Below are positions 17,681 through 26,678 of a stretch of DNA of 64,000 nucleotides, piece by piece (the stretch's first letter is position 1; each line of letters begins with the position of its first letter). The notes under the pieces are model-generated. The model did no database searches. It had not been told where the DNA came from and was given only the letters and a program-made list of their open reading frames with translations. A program made the translations under genes and the position numbers. The stretch is from a candidate division TM6 bacterium GW2011_GWE2_36_25 (GTDB lineage: Bacteria; Babelota; Babeliae; Babelales; UBA12409): contig LBRU01000002.1 in the NCBI GenBank assembly GCA_000991575.1, forward strand, positions 1 through 64,000, in the 5' to 3' direction.

Positions 17681-17959
17681 TTAAACAATCACTCTAAAGA
17701 CACCTCTATAATCGCGATCCTTTGAAAAAGGCTCAACCTCAATAATGGATGGACGAGAACCTTTGTAGCCAATGTATAACGTGTCAATAAATTCATCAAT
17801 AGCATCATGAGCGCCATGTGCAATTATTTTAATTGTGTCAGCCCCTTCCACATTTCCTATCCCTTCAATAGCCAAGCGTTCGGCATTTTTTTTAACAAGA
17901 TTACAAAGCAGGTCCTGAGAGGCTTTAACCACTAATGTAATTCTTACACATTGGTTCAT
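17681..17959 (-). CDS. acylphosphatase-like protein lacking the catalytic Arg
   Basis: 92 aa, the length of an acylphosphatase. The fold pattern is visible: a first strand CVRITLVV, a helix of about residues 16-30, IEGIGNVEGADTIKIIAHG in place of the usual GxVxNxxDGxVxxxxxG, then a helix and a last strand RGVFRVIV. The phosphate-binding loop normally reads GxVQGVGFR; here it is KASQDLLC, so the catalytic Arg is absent. Asn26 could match the second catalytic residue. It may be an inactive binding domain. GGAG precedes the start. It lies between the Omp85 gene and divergent gltX. Confidence 0.6.
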   Translation of the reverse strand: MNQCVRITLVVKASQDLLCNLVKKNAERLAIEGIGNVEGADTIKIIAHGAHDAIDEFIDTLYIGYKGSRPSIIEVEPFSKDRDYRGVFRVIV

Positions 17960-18044
17960 GATACTCCTTTTTTACTTAAACTAGACTTTAAACTATAACA
18001 GAGTAAAATTTTATGAGAATAATTTAGTAATAAAAGGATTATTC

Positions 18045-19445
18045 TTGCAAGAAATTAATAAAAAAGAAAGAAGTACCAATATTCGTGTACGTTTTGCACC
18101 TGCGCCAACAGGTAAAATGCATTTAGGTAATATTAGAACAGCACTGGAAAACTATCTTTTTGCGAAGAAAAAAAGTGGAACCTTTGTTCTTCGCATTGAA
18201 GACACCGATCCTGAACGTAATTTTGATCCCGAAGCAAAAGAGATAATAGCACTACTCAAATGGATGGGATTAGATTTTGATGAAGGTCCATACTTCCAAT
18301 CAAAACGAACAGACCTTTACCAAGAAAAATTAAAAGAATTAGAACAAAAAAATATTATTTATCGTTGCTTCTGTACCACTGAAGAATTAGAAGCAAAAAG
18401 ACAACGTCAAATCGCACTTAAAAAACCACCACGTTATGATCGCGCCTGCCTCAACTTAAGTGAAGATGAAATTCAAAAAAAGATTGCTGCAGGAAAAAAA
18501 TTCATTTGGCGTTTTAAAATGGATCCAGAAAAAACGATCGATTTCAATGACCTTGGCCGAGGCACTTTGCATTTTGAACTCACAAACTTTTCAGATTTTC
18601 CATTAACACGACAAGATGGTACTTTTACCTTCCTTTTTGCTAACGCTATCGATGACATGATGATGAACATCACTCATGTACTTCGTGGCGACGATCATTT
18701 AACTAACACCGTTAATCAAGTTGCTATTTATCACGCATTCAACGCGCCGGTTCCAACATTTTGGCACTTGCCCGTTCTCTGTAATAAAAATGGCAAAAAG
18801 TTATCAAAGCGTGATTTTGGATTTTCTCTTGAAGATTTAAAAAATGAAGGCTATCTCCCTCAAGCCATCGCAAATTACCTGGGCATTATTGGTGGTTCAG
18901 TTAAAGATGAGATTATGACACTCGATCAACTGATTAAAGAGTTGCCAGACCATCCAAGCTCCACAAGTCACATCAAATATGATGTTGAAAAACTCAATTG
19001 GGTCAATCATAAATGGATTGAAAAACTTTCTGCACAAGAATTAGTTGTCGCATGTAAACCATTCCTCCAACAAAAATACAATATCGAACCACTTTCAGAA
19101 AAAAAACTCGAAGAACTTTTAACACTTGTGCAGAGCGATCTGGTGACGCTCAAAGATTCAATTGAAACAGTAAAATTTTACTTTGAACGCCCAACAATTA
19201 ATGAAAAAATTGAACCAACAATAATAGAAATTATCAAGAACAATGTTGGCCTCATCGAGAATGCACAAGAATATTTAGATAAAGTTAAAAAAGATGCGCG
19301 AACAAAAAATATTGCGCCATCAATCATTTTTCCAACAATTCGACTTTTATTGATCGGCTCACGCAAAGGACCACATATTCAAGGATTGCTAGAAGTTCTT
19401 GGAAAAGATGAAAGCATTAAACGTCTTCAATTAAAAGCCGATTAG
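18045..19445 (+). CDS. gltX: glutamyl-tRNA synthetase
   Basis: Charges tRNA-Glu (and possibly tRNA-Gln if the organism uses the transamidation route). 466 aa, class I. The HIGH signature lies in FAPAPTGKMHLGNIRTA (about residues 18-34). RIEDTDPERN follows, and the KMSKS-type loop is GKKLSKRDFG. The C-terminal alpha-helical anticodon-binding domain is intact. The start is TTG at 18045 with AAGGA about 7 nt upstream; no ATG occurs before the HIGH motif. Its end overlaps the convergent gene at 19417 by 29 bp. Confidence 0.95.
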   Translation: MQEINKKERSTNIRVRFAPAPTGKMHLGNIRTALENYLFAKKKSGTFVLRIEDTDPERNFDPEAKEIIALLKWMGLDFDEGPYFQSKRTDLYQEKLKELEQKNIIYRCFCTTEELEAKRQRQIALKKPPRYDRACLNLSEDEIQKKIAAGKKFIWRFKMDPEKTIDFNDLGRGTLHFELTNFSDFPLTRQDGTFTFLFANAIDDMMMNITHVLRGDDHLTNTVNQVAIYHAFNAPVPTFWHLPVLCNKNGKKLSKRDFGFSLEDLKNEGYLPQAIANYLGIIGGSVKDEIMTLDQLIKELPDHPSSTSHIKYDVEKLNWVNHKWIEKLSAQELVVACKPFLQQKYNIEPLSEKKLEELLTLVQSDLVTLKDSIETVKFYFERPTINEKIEPTIIEIIKNNVGLIENAQEYLDKVKKDARTKNIAPSIIFPTIRLLLIGSRKGPHIQGLLEVLGKDESIKRLQLKAD

Positions 19446-19665
19446 GTAATTGTTGAAGATTGAAAACAAGCTCCTTTTTTGCAAAATAATCCATTAAGGA
19501 TATAAAATCTGCAACTGAATCCGCTGGTACAAAAAACTCAAAAATACTCTTAGGCAAATCAATATTGCGATCAAAGGCAAGGTGTTCACAACTGCGTAAG
19601 ATACTTGTTACAATCCAAACCGATTCTTTTTTTACGTGAGCCTGAAAATAAAGACAATAAGACAT
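19417..19665 (-). CDS. small protein resembling DUF4911
   Basis: 82 aa with no signal peptide. The pattern (strand, helix ESVWIVTSILRSCEHL, strand SIFEFFVPADSV, then helix) resembles DUF4911, a small uncharacterised domain that reads like 'xxLxxILExxxxL...VPPxxxxEV'. This match is from memory and moderate. The gene overlaps the 3' end of gltX by 29 bp on the opposite strand. No good Shine-Dalgarno is seen. Confidence 0.5.
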   Translation of the reverse strand: MSYCLYFQAHVKKESVWIVTSILRSCEHLAFDRNIDLPKSIFEFFVPADSVADFISLMDYFAKKELVFNLQQLPNRLLIEDV

Positions 19666-19750
19666 ATGCGATCTTTTTTTGAAAAAACGTCAATAAAAAG
19701 TATTATAAATATGAGTATAACGAATAATCCCTTTAATTTAAAGGAACCCA

Positions 19751-20947
19751 ATGGCCACCGACCATAAAAAAAAGATCGGCGTTACAACAGCAACTATTGT
19801 TGGTATGAATGCAATGATCGGTGCCGGTATTTTTACATTACCTGCTGCTTTAGGTGCTTACATTGGACCAGCTGGCATCATCACTACCCTCTTTGTCGCA
19901 ATAGCAGTCTGGTTTTTAGCATTATCAATGGCTCGTTTAGCTTATCTTTTTCCCCAAGAAGGCTCTTTTTATACTTATGCAAGCCAATGGGGTGGCCACA
20001 CCATGGGGCTCATTTCCAGCAGCGCTTATTTAATAGGTCTTTTAATCGCCATGGGATTATTAACACAAATGTCAGGCGTCTATCTGCACCATTTTTTTCC
20101 CAAAATTGCTATAAATAAACTCGGTCTCATCGCATTGAGTGCGCTCATTATTCTTAATATGTGCGGTATCGCATTATCACAACTCGGACAATATATTTTA
20201 ATCGCATGCACCGTCTTTCCATTATTTATTATTACACTCATGTGTTTTGCTAAAGCAAAATTAGCAAATCTTTTTCCATTCGCTCCTTACGGCTATAAAA
20301 ACGCACTTCTTGCAACACGTGAAGTAATTTTTGGTTTTTTTGGATTTGAAGCAGCGGCTTCACTGGTCCCACGCATGATCAATCCACAAAGAAATGTGCC
20401 CAAAGCGCTCACCTATTCCATCGTCGGCGTCGGCATTATTTATTTAGCATTTGTGACATCACTCATTTTAGCAGTCCCCATTGAACTCTTTTCCAACCCA
20501 AAAATATTAGTCAGTGAACCCTTAAGCCTCATTTTTCCTCATTCAAAATGGCTTCTTGAAGTAGTAAATTTTTCTATTTTATCGGCAATTTTAGGAACCT
20601 TGCATTCAATGATTTGGAGCTCAAGCGCACTTGCTTTAACATTGTCGCGATTACTTAAAAGTAAAGTGGGCAAAAAACTTGTTTCATCAGGAATCATTAC
20701 GCATACCACCACCGTTATTTTTGTTGGCATGGCAATTCTTGTAAGCTTTTTAACATTCAAAAATCGACAGTTTTTTTCATTCACCGCCTTATTTCTGATT
20801 TTAGCCTATTCGACTTCAATTATCACATTGCTCACCATAAAAAATGAATGGAAATCTAAGCAAATTTTTATTACATTAATTGGTCTTTTTACCGCTCTAA
20901 TCATTTTTTTGTTTGCACTTGATGGTGTACTAAAAACTATTTTTTAA
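19751..20947 (+). CDS. APC-family amino acid permease
   Basis: 398 aa with about 11-12 membrane segments. The first helix contains GMNAMIGAGIFTLPAALG, the unwound substrate-binding segment (G-A/S-G-I-F) typical of the amino acid-polyamine-organocation superfamily. FGFFGFEAAASLVPRMINPQRNVPKAL matches the conserved helix 6 and following loop. Likely an importer or exchanger of host amino acids; the substrate cannot be predicted. It has a modest AAGGA site and its own transcript. Confidence 0.85.
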   Translation: MATDHKKKIGVTTATIVGMNAMIGAGIFTLPAALGAYIGPAGIITTLFVAIAVWFLALSMARLAYLFPQEGSFYTYASQWGGHTMGLISSSAYLIGLLIAMGLLTQMSGVYLHHFFPKIAINKLGLIALSALIILNMCGIALSQLGQYILIACTVFPLFIITLMCFAKAKLANLFPFAPYGYKNALLATREVIFGFFGFEAAASLVPRMINPQRNVPKALTYSIVGVGIIYLAFVTSLILAVPIELFSNPKILVSEPLSLIFPHSKWLLEVVNFSILSAILGTLHSMIWSSSALALTLSRLLKSKVGKKLVSSGIITHTTTVIFVGMAILVSFLTFKNRQFFSFTALFLILAYSTSIITLLTIKNEWKSKQIFITLIGLFTALIIFLFALDGVLKTIF

Positions 20948-21025
20948 TAGCCTAATTTGACGTCCCTCAAATGATTGGATATGGTATCTCATAAGAAATC
21001 ATCGCATGGAGAAGAAGGAGTTTTA

Positions 21026-22612
21026 ATGAACGCGCGAGCTCTCTTCAAATATAGCCTTTTGTGCGCTTTAAGCTTTTCGCAACTGTCTTATGGAATCATC
21101 ACAACACTTGCAAAGAACGACCCCGTACCGCCTTACACCGTCGACAACCCTTTTGCTTTATTAGGCACACGGCGTTACGAATATCTCAAAGGTCGTGATC
21201 AAAGTGATCCTAATGATAAACATATGAGCATCGAAATCATGCCTTTTTACCAACGTTCAAATAGAGGAGCCAATAGTTGTGGAACGCAAACAGAACTCGG
21301 CGACATCAGCGGCCGTTGGAATATGATTTCGCTCTTACCTTTTAATTTTCAAGAACCTCCAGGCGCAGGAGTTTATACTAATACAAATGAAGATTTACCG
21401 TGCGGATGTGAATTTCCACAAATACTTATCGATACCCGCAATGATCTCATTGACGAAATTTCACATTTAGCGACCGAAACAATTGCAACACCCAAAGAAC
21501 TTGCAACCGTTCAAGGACTCTTGTCATTACAACAAACCAATACTGCTTTACAAGCCAATTTTGGTTTTTTTTCTGTCCCTATGATCTATAAAAAGAGCGG
21601 CATTCGTTTCAATGCACAATTTTATATTGGCAAAGGAATCGGAGGAGATTTCCAAACAGGATTTGCTGAAATTTTCCAATGTGCAACTTATACCGATGAA
21701 ACTCCTAATTGCAAAGGTTCTAACAATAACCCATTCAATAGCGAAACATCTGGCAAATCATCTGACGATCCTGCTTGGGTTACAACGGCCACGTGGAACG
21801 AAATTTGCAAAAGTGTCAGCAGAATTTTAATGGCCAATCTTGATAACATTCTCTCTTCAACACAAATTTGTCAGAGCAACTGCACATTCCGTGAAAAATC
21901 AATTGAAGATCTTAATGGGGAACTTTTCTGGCGTTATCCACTAGAAATAAATAAAGATCAATCACCAGCAGATTATCCTAAATTCCTCTTCATACCTTTC
22001 ATTGCCGCAGGTGGAACACTAGCCGTATCAAAATGCAAAGACCAATGCGAACTTTTGTCACTTCCTTTTGGCAATAACGGACACAACGCATTTCGCGTTC
22101 GAGGTGGCTTCAGTTTTGACTTCTATGAAACACTTCAGCTCAATTTTGAAGGAGGCGGCACCTTCTTCAAGAGTCATAAATATTGCGGTTACCCTGTTCC
22201 AAATAATTCTTACCAACATCCAATTTATCCATTTAGAACAGATATTCTTTACTGCCCAGGAAGCAACTGGCACATGGTCCTTGGTGTTTACGCTCGCAAC
22301 TTCTTTAATCAATGGTCTGCATCATTTAATTACATTTATGTAAGTCACCAAAAAGACTGCATACAATTACTGTGCAATAATTATGCTGCAGGTCCCGAGT
22401 CTGATCCATCGACTTGCAGAAAAAATATCTATCCATTCAAACCGGGCGTCTTAGAGTGCAACAGCGAATGGTCTGTACAGGTATTTGACACATCTTTAAC
22501 ATATAATATTTCACCAAACTTCACCTTAGGAGTCCTCATTCAAATACCCGTTAAACGAAAAAATGCTTATCGCTCATCAACGTATATGGGCTCTCTCTAC
22601 ATGAGCTTCTAA
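21026..22612 (+). CDS. putative outer-membrane beta-barrel protein
   Basis: 528 aa from the ATG at 21026, chosen because GAAGGAG lies 5-6 nt upstream; the frame also opens at TTG 20975. A signal peptide covers about residues 1-23 (ending SQLSYG). The mature protein is rich in aromatic and alternating polar/hydrophobic stretches, and ends in a run of likely strands closing with Phe (YMGSLYMSF), consistent with an outer-membrane barrel. It carries many Cys (over 20), unusual for such proteins. The repeated form 'YPFRTDILYCPGSNW' and 'YPFKPGVLECNSEW' suggests strand-loop duplication. It is distantly similar in style to the gene at 59276. Confidence 0.68.
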   Translation: MNARALFKYSLLCALSFSQLSYGIITTLAKNDPVPPYTVDNPFALLGTRRYEYLKGRDQSDPNDKHMSIEIMPFYQRSNRGANSCGTQTELGDISGRWNMISLLPFNFQEPPGAGVYTNTNEDLPCGCEFPQILIDTRNDLIDEISHLATETIATPKELATVQGLLSLQQTNTALQANFGFFSVPMIYKKSGIRFNAQFYIGKGIGGDFQTGFAEIFQCATYTDETPNCKGSNNNPFNSETSGKSSDDPAWVTTATWNEICKSVSRILMANLDNILSSTQICQSNCTFREKSIEDLNGELFWRYPLEINKDQSPADYPKFLFIPFIAAGGTLAVSKCKDQCELLSLPFGNNGHNAFRVRGGFSFDFYETLQLNFEGGGTFFKSHKYCGYPVPNNSYQHPIYPFRTDILYCPGSNWHMVLGVYARNFFNQWSASFNYIYVSHQKDCIQLLCNNYAAGPESDPSTCRKNIYPFKPGVLECNSEWSVQVFDTSLTYNISPNFTLGVLIQIPVKRKNAYRSSTYMGSLYMSF

Positions 22613-22636
22613 TACCTCAAAAATTATCGATAAACT

Positions 22637-22675
22637 CCAGGGGCCTTGTTTTTGCAAGGCCCCTGGTTATGTATA
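22637..22675 (+). terminator. rho-independent terminator
   Basis: A 12-bp GC-rich stem, CCAGGGGCCTTG (22637-22648) with CAAGGCCCCTGG (22655-22666), has a 6-nt loop and is followed by an AT-rich tail. It ends the transcript of the barrel-like gene at 21026. Confidence 0.8.
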
Positions 22676-22804
22676 TTTTCAATAAGAAAATTTTTTCATC
22701 CGCAACATTCATAAAATAGGCTTTTGAACCTAGACAGCTCTTAAAAAAACGATTATTATAAAAGTAGTTAAAATGAAAAAACACTTTAAGGATGGTGACT
22801 GTTT

Positions 22805-23020
22805 GTGAGTAAAAGAAAAGCCAATATACAGGTTCCTGTTTACAGCAACATAGATCGTGCATTAAAACAACTCAAGAAAAAAATTGAACGTGAAGGTGTT
22901 GTTCGTGATATGAAGCGTTGTGTCTATTTCGAACCACCAACGCAAAAGAAGCGCAAACGTCTTATGCGTGCAATTAAACAAAACTTAATTCGTATGGCTT
23001 CTAAAGGATTGTGGGAATAA
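22805..23020 (+). CDS. rpsU: 30S ribosomal protein S21
   Basis: 71 aa, very basic, and alignable with S21: residues 8-30 hold VPVYSNIDRALKQLKKKIEREG, followed by KRCVYFEPPTQKKRKR. S21 takes part in translation initiation on the 30S subunit. The start is GTG at 22805 with AAGGA about 12 nt upstream; a nearby ATG at 22792 is out of frame. First gene of rpsU-rbfA-prepilin peptidase (gap 6 bp to rbfA). Confidence 0.9.
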   Translation: MSKRKANIQVPVYSNIDRALKQLKKKIEREGVVRDMKRCVYFEPPTQKKRKRLMRAIKQNLIRMASKGLWE

Positions 23021-23026
23021 AGCGTC

Positions 23027-23404
23027 GTGAACACACGCGTTAGCAAAATCAAAAAAAGTCAAAAAGAATCGCTCTTACGTAAAGAAATAAGCGAACTTCT
23101 TCAGGAAGCAAGCCTTGACAATCCTCAGTTACAAGGACTTTCAGCTTCACGAGTCGAACTTTCAGCAGACAAAGGAATTGCTCATATCTTCTTCTTTTTA
23201 CCTGAAGGCGAGGGGTTTTTTGAGAAGAAGCTTGAATTTTTAAAATTATTTAAGCCATCACTGCGCAAGGCGCTTGCAAACCGCATTCCGGGCAGATATG
23301 TTCCACAGCTCATTTTCCGTTATGATAACCAACTAGAAAAGCAGATTAAAATAGAGAGCCTGCTCGATGAAGTAAAAAAAGATTTTAAAGACGATGAATC
23401 GTGA
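23027..23404 (+). CDS. rbfA: ribosome-binding factor A
   Basis: 125 aa. Helps mature the 16S rRNA 5' end on the 30S subunit. It has the KH-like RbfA fold: an N-terminal helix with LLRKEISELLQEA, then LSASRVELSADKGIAHIFF, and a C-terminal helix followed by RYVPQLIFRYDNQLEKQIKIESLLDEV, which matches the family signature (PxLxFxxDxSxxxxxxIxxLL). GTG start; it overlaps the next gene by 4 bp (GTGA). Confidence 0.85.
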   Translation: MNTRVSKIKKSQKESLLRKEISELLQEASLDNPQLQGLSASRVELSADKGIAHIFFFLPEGEGFFEKKLEFLKLFKPSLRKALANRIPGRYVPQLIFRYDNQLEKQIKIESLLDEVKKDFKDDES

Positions 23405-24156
23405 CAATTCACTGGTTCTTTTTAATTCCACTATTTCTCTGTTTAGGATCATTTTTTAATGTCATGGCTTATCGGATTTTAGCAGAAAAATCTTTTCTAA
23501 GAGGACGCTCTCGCTGCCCACAGTGCAAAAGCAAACTCATGTGGCATGATCTTATTCCGGTTATAAGTTTCATCGCGCTTGGGGGCAGGTGTCGTTTTTG
23601 TCACCATCGAATTTCATGGCTCTACCCCTTTATTGAATTGGCAGCAGTAATCACTTTTTCTTGTATGATCTTATTTGTCGATTCCCATTATTGGCTCGCT
23701 TATGGTTTATTTTTTTCAGTTCTTCTTATCAATACACGAACAGACCTGCAAGAAATGGTAATTCCAAGCGCAACAAGCCTTTATCTCGTTCCAATTGGAT
23801 GGATCTGCGCCTTTACTAAACTCATACCATTAACACCGCTTCAAAGCATTTTCGGCTCATTTGCCGGTTATTTAATTCTTTTCTCAATCGCAAAAATATT
23901 TTATTTTATTACCAAAAAAGATGGTCTGGGCGAAGGAGATTTTGATTTGCTCGCACTTGTTGGGGCCTTTACCGGCATTAATGGCGTTTTTGCTTCACTA
24001 TTTTATGGATCCATTGGTGGCTCAATTATTGGCATCTTTCTCATGATTTTCGGCAATTATTCAAAAAATAGCAAACTGCCATTCGGCCCATTTTTAGCAC
24101 TGGGAGCATTAGTTCATATTTTCAACCCATTTTTATTAACCAGGCTTCTCATATAA
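23401..24156 (+). CDS. pilD: type IV prepilin peptidase (PilD-like)
   Basis: Inner-membrane aspartic protease that cleaves and often N-methylates prepilins. 251 aa with about seven membrane segments. The cytoplasmic zinc knuckle has two Cys pairs (C39/C42 and C64/C67). Catalytic Asp115 is in TDLQEMVIP and Asp180 is in the GLGEGDFDLL motif (GxGD). All key residues are present. GTG start with a 4-bp overlap with rbfA. The likely substrate, a type IV pilin, is encoded convergently 40 bp away at 24197. Confidence 0.9.
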   Translation: MTIHWFFLIPLFLCLGSFFNVMAYRILAEKSFLRGRSRCPQCKSKLMWHDLIPVISFIALGGRCRFCHHRISWLYPFIELAAVITFSCMILFVDSHYWLAYGLFFSVLLINTRTDLQEMVIPSATSLYLVPIGWICAFTKLIPLTPLQSIFGSFAGYLILFSIAKIFYFITKKDGLGEGDFDLLALVGAFTGINGVFASLFYGSIGGSIIGIFLMIFGNYSKNSKLPFGPFLALGALVHIFNPFLLTRLLI

Positions 24157-24196
24157 TAAATTTAAACAAAAAAACGCACTTTTACAGTCTGATCGC

Positions 24197-24649
24197 CTAT
24201 TTCAAATCGTCTTGCACAACCTTAAGGTCTTTTTCGTTATCAATCGCCAATACATCTGATTTACCATCTCCATCAATATCAGCTACCGCAATCGCTACAA
24301 AACTATTTTTATCAGCTTTTGCTTGTCCTAAAGCACCCAAGTCCGCTTCCAACGCCCCTTTAAGATAATTAGTCCCTTCCGAACCACCAAATCCATAAGT
24401 ATAATGAATCTTTCCTTCTGGTCGCCACCCTAATTCTTTTAAATCGTTGGTGTAAGCATTATTTTCCACCCAGTAAGCCTTTTCTGCAGCATACAATGAC
24501 GCAAGATTAATCTGCGCCTCGGCCCTCTTAGCGCGAGCAACAAAATTAAGATATTTAGGCATCGCAATCAAAGCCAAAAATGCAATTATCGCCACTACAA
24601 TCATCAATTCAATCAGTGTAAAACCGCGTTCACAAAGCTTATTCACCAT
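24197..24649 (-). CDS. pilA: type IV pilin (PilA-like)
   Basis: 150 aa. A short leader ending in Gly (residue 9) precedes FTLIELMIVVAIIAFLALIAMP, a textbook class III signal with Glu at mature position 5. The globular part ends with VAIAVADIDGDGKSDVLAID, like the DIDGD segment of deltaproteobacterial PilA proteins; a Ca2+ site is possible. The upstream helix has YAAEKAYWVENNAYTNDLKELGW, as in those pilins. It is processed by the neighbouring prepilin peptidase. Its role could be attachment, motility or DNA uptake; the other pilus genes are not in this window. Confidence 0.88.
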   Translation of the reverse strand: MVNKLCERGFTLIELMIVVAIIAFLALIAMPKYLNFVARAKRAEAQINLASLYAAEKAYWVENNAYTNDLKELGWRPEGKIHYTYGFGGSEGTNYLKGALEADLGALGQAKADKNSFVAIAVADIDGDGKSDVLAIDNEKDLKVVQDDLK

Positions 24650-24780
24650 TCTCCTTTACAATGTGTAACATATTCTCATTCATACACCATAAAAAATGAC
24701 TAAGTCAATACTCGCCTCCAGAGCTGGTTTATTTAATGACTGTAATATTGTTTTAAACTTTCTTTTTTATTAATATTTTT

Positions 24781-24809
24781 TTGACATTTTCCCAATAGAT
24801 CTATATAAT
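24781..24809 (+). promoter_or_regulatory. consensus sigma70-type promoter
   Basis: TTGACA at 24781-24786 and TATAAT at 24804-24809 with the optimal 17-bp spacer. It lies about 140 bp upstream of the FolC-like gene start, leaving a long AT-rich leader of unknown purpose. The rest of 24650-24950 shows no coding sequence. Confidence 0.85.
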
Positions 24810-24950
24810 GATTATATACAATATATTGAAAGATTTTTAACAAATTAATTTATTTTTGCATTGATAAAGCATTTGATTTTTATTCAAAATAGTACTATGT
24901 AAAAGTTAGTTTAAGTAAGTTAATTGCCAAAAGGTTCAATGGAGACCACG

Positions 24951-26357
24951 ATGCAAATCACAAAACAAAAAGAAAAAAAAGTTGCTTTAACCACAAAGCA
25001 ACGTACCTATAAAGAAGTTATCGCATTACTCGATAGTATGTGGAATGCCGAGCTTTTAAGTACCAACACTAAAAAAATAACACTCTTAGATAAAGCCCTT
25101 GGCACCCCATCTAAAAAAGTAAAGGCTGTCTTTGTTGGTGGTTCAAACGGTAAAAGTTTAACCGTCAATTACGCAACACAACTTTTAATCAATGAAGGAT
25201 TAAAGGTTGGTAGTTTTTATAGTCCTCATTTTAACACGTACAACGAACGCATTGCACATAATAATGAATCTATCGTTAATACAGCATTCACTGAAGTTGC
25301 AAATGAAGTAATTAATGCAGCAGCATCATTAAATACCGATTTTCATGCACAAGAACTCTTAACAATGATGGCGTTAACCTATTTTGCAGAACAAAAAGTT
25401 GACGCAGCAGTCCTAGAAATTACTGACAGCAATTTTGATCCTGCTATGATCTGCAATCCAATTATTAGTGGTATTACCCGTATTACCAATTATGGAGAAG
25501 AAGCTCAAGCATCAGAAATTCGTCAAATTGTTGAAACGTATCAATCAATCATTAAAAAAGGTTGTTGGGTTATTTCTGCTGATCAAAACAAAGCTAATTT
25601 GCAAACACTGCAAGATCTTACTGAAAAAAACAATGGCCATTGGGCAATGCCTATTCGTAAGTTAACGGCACTTAAATATCCCTTTGAGCAATTACATGGT
25701 CGCTGCGCTGCTTTAGCTGAACGCATAGCACAAATTTTCGTACAAGAAATAGCTGATCCTAAAAATATTATTTTGAATGAAAGTCTTTTAGCAAAACCTA
25801 AAGGACAACGCGGCAGACCAACATTAGAAGCGAAACGTCAGTCCGAACTCAATCCAAAGAAAACTCTTGAACAATTTTGGCAAACAACAACGACAACCAT
25901 TTCTAACCGATTTGAACTTATTGAAGAAAACAAGCCTACAATATTACTTGATAATGCAAATAATATTGATGCATTCCAAAATTTACTTTTGGGCATTCGC
26001 CTCTTAAACTATGAACGTAAATTCAAAGGGCTGGTTATTATTGTCGGCTGCGAAAACAATGATTTACTTAACACTGATTTTTATAAAATTATTCGTTATT
26101 TTTTCAAAAAAACGACGGGCCAAATTGTCTTCTGCCCAATTTCACATGACGCACAATCATCAAACAAAGATTGGAATGTTGAACAGATAACCAATGACAT
26201 TAAAAATGTTAAAGTTAAAGCACGTTCAACAACCTCATTTACACAAGCATTAGATTATGCAAAAAAAATTGTTGACGAAGAAAATGGTTTAATCGCCATT
26301 ACCGGTTCCCGTGCTCTTATCGCAGAATATTGGAAAAACAAGGGTGCCAAAAAATAA
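24951..26357 (+). CDS. divergent FolC-like Mur ligase family protein
   Basis: 468 aa. The family is ATP-dependent amide ligases such as folylpolyglutamate synthase. The P-loop reads GGSNGKSLTV (usual GTNGKGS), followed by SPHFNTYNERI, matching the SPHL...RI motif. The ligase C-terminal domain begins RFELIEENKPTILLDNANN, where the usual DGAHN is DNANN, so the His is lost. A Pro/Arg/Gly-rich insert (KGQRGRPTLEAK) sits near residue 285. Start ATG 24951 has GGAG about 8 nt upstream; TTG 24924 is in frame. It has a strong upstream promoter and is followed closely by the F0 genes. A substrate other than folate is possible. Confidence 0.65.
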   Translation: MQITKQKEKKVALTTKQRTYKEVIALLDSMWNAELLSTNTKKITLLDKALGTPSKKVKAVFVGGSNGKSLTVNYATQLLINEGLKVGSFYSPHFNTYNERIAHNNESIVNTAFTEVANEVINAAASLNTDFHAQELLTMMALTYFAEQKVDAAVLEITDSNFDPAMICNPIISGITRITNYGEEAQASEIRQIVETYQSIIKKGCWVISADQNKANLQTLQDLTEKNNGHWAMPIRKLTALKYPFEQLHGRCAALAERIAQIFVQEIADPKNIILNESLLAKPKGQRGRPTLEAKRQSELNPKKTLEQFWQTTTTTISNRFELIEENKPTILLDNANNIDAFQNLLLGIRLLNYERKFKGLVIIVGCENNDLLNTDFYKIIRYFFKKTTGQIVFCPISHDAQSSNKDWNVEQITNDIKNVKVKARSTTSFTQALDYAKKIVDEENGLIAITGSRALIAEYWKNKGAKK

Positions 26358-26360
26358 TAC

Positions 26361-26678
26361 ATGAATATTTTGCCTATTTTTATTGGCATCATTCTTGGAA
26401 TAATTTACGGGCTTCTCTTGCACAAACAGGTGCAGAGAAGCCCTCGTTCTGCTGGTGCTATTTATGTAAATTCCTTAATTGCAACGATAGCTCGATTAGT
26501 ACTTTTTGGTATTTTTGCCTACATGATGTTGCGTTACTCGCTGAATCATCTTATACTGATGCTTGTAGCCTTTTTAGGCTCATTCTGGATAGTAATAATC
26601 GATAAAGGCAGGTGCATATGCAAGGCCTTGATATCTTTCAAAAAGAGTTTTGGAAACCTCTTGAAGAATTCGGAATAA
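26361..26678 (+). CDS. small membrane protein preceding atpB (AtpR/AtpI-like)
   Basis: 105 aa with three membrane segments: GIILGIIYGLLL, a second with ARLVLFGIFAYMML, and a third LILMLVAFLGSFWIVI. The plan, with an Arg inside the second helix and position just before atpB, resembles AtpR of N-type ATPases or an AtpI chaperone that helps assemble the c-ring. Similarity is judged by pattern only. It starts 3 bp after the FolC-like gene and overlaps atpB by 61 bp. The basic tail (residues 83-105) is in the overlap. Confidence 0.5.
   Translation: MNILPIFIGIILGIIYGLLLHKQVQRSPRSAGAIYVNSLIATIARLVLFGIFAYMMLRYSLNHLILMLVAFLGSFWIVIIDKGRCICKALISFKKSFGNLLKNSE

Noticed and set aside
23922-24156. Altered active site in the prepilin peptidase, suspected pseudogene
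   Set aside because: Both catalytic Asp residues and all four Cys are present, so it appears functional.
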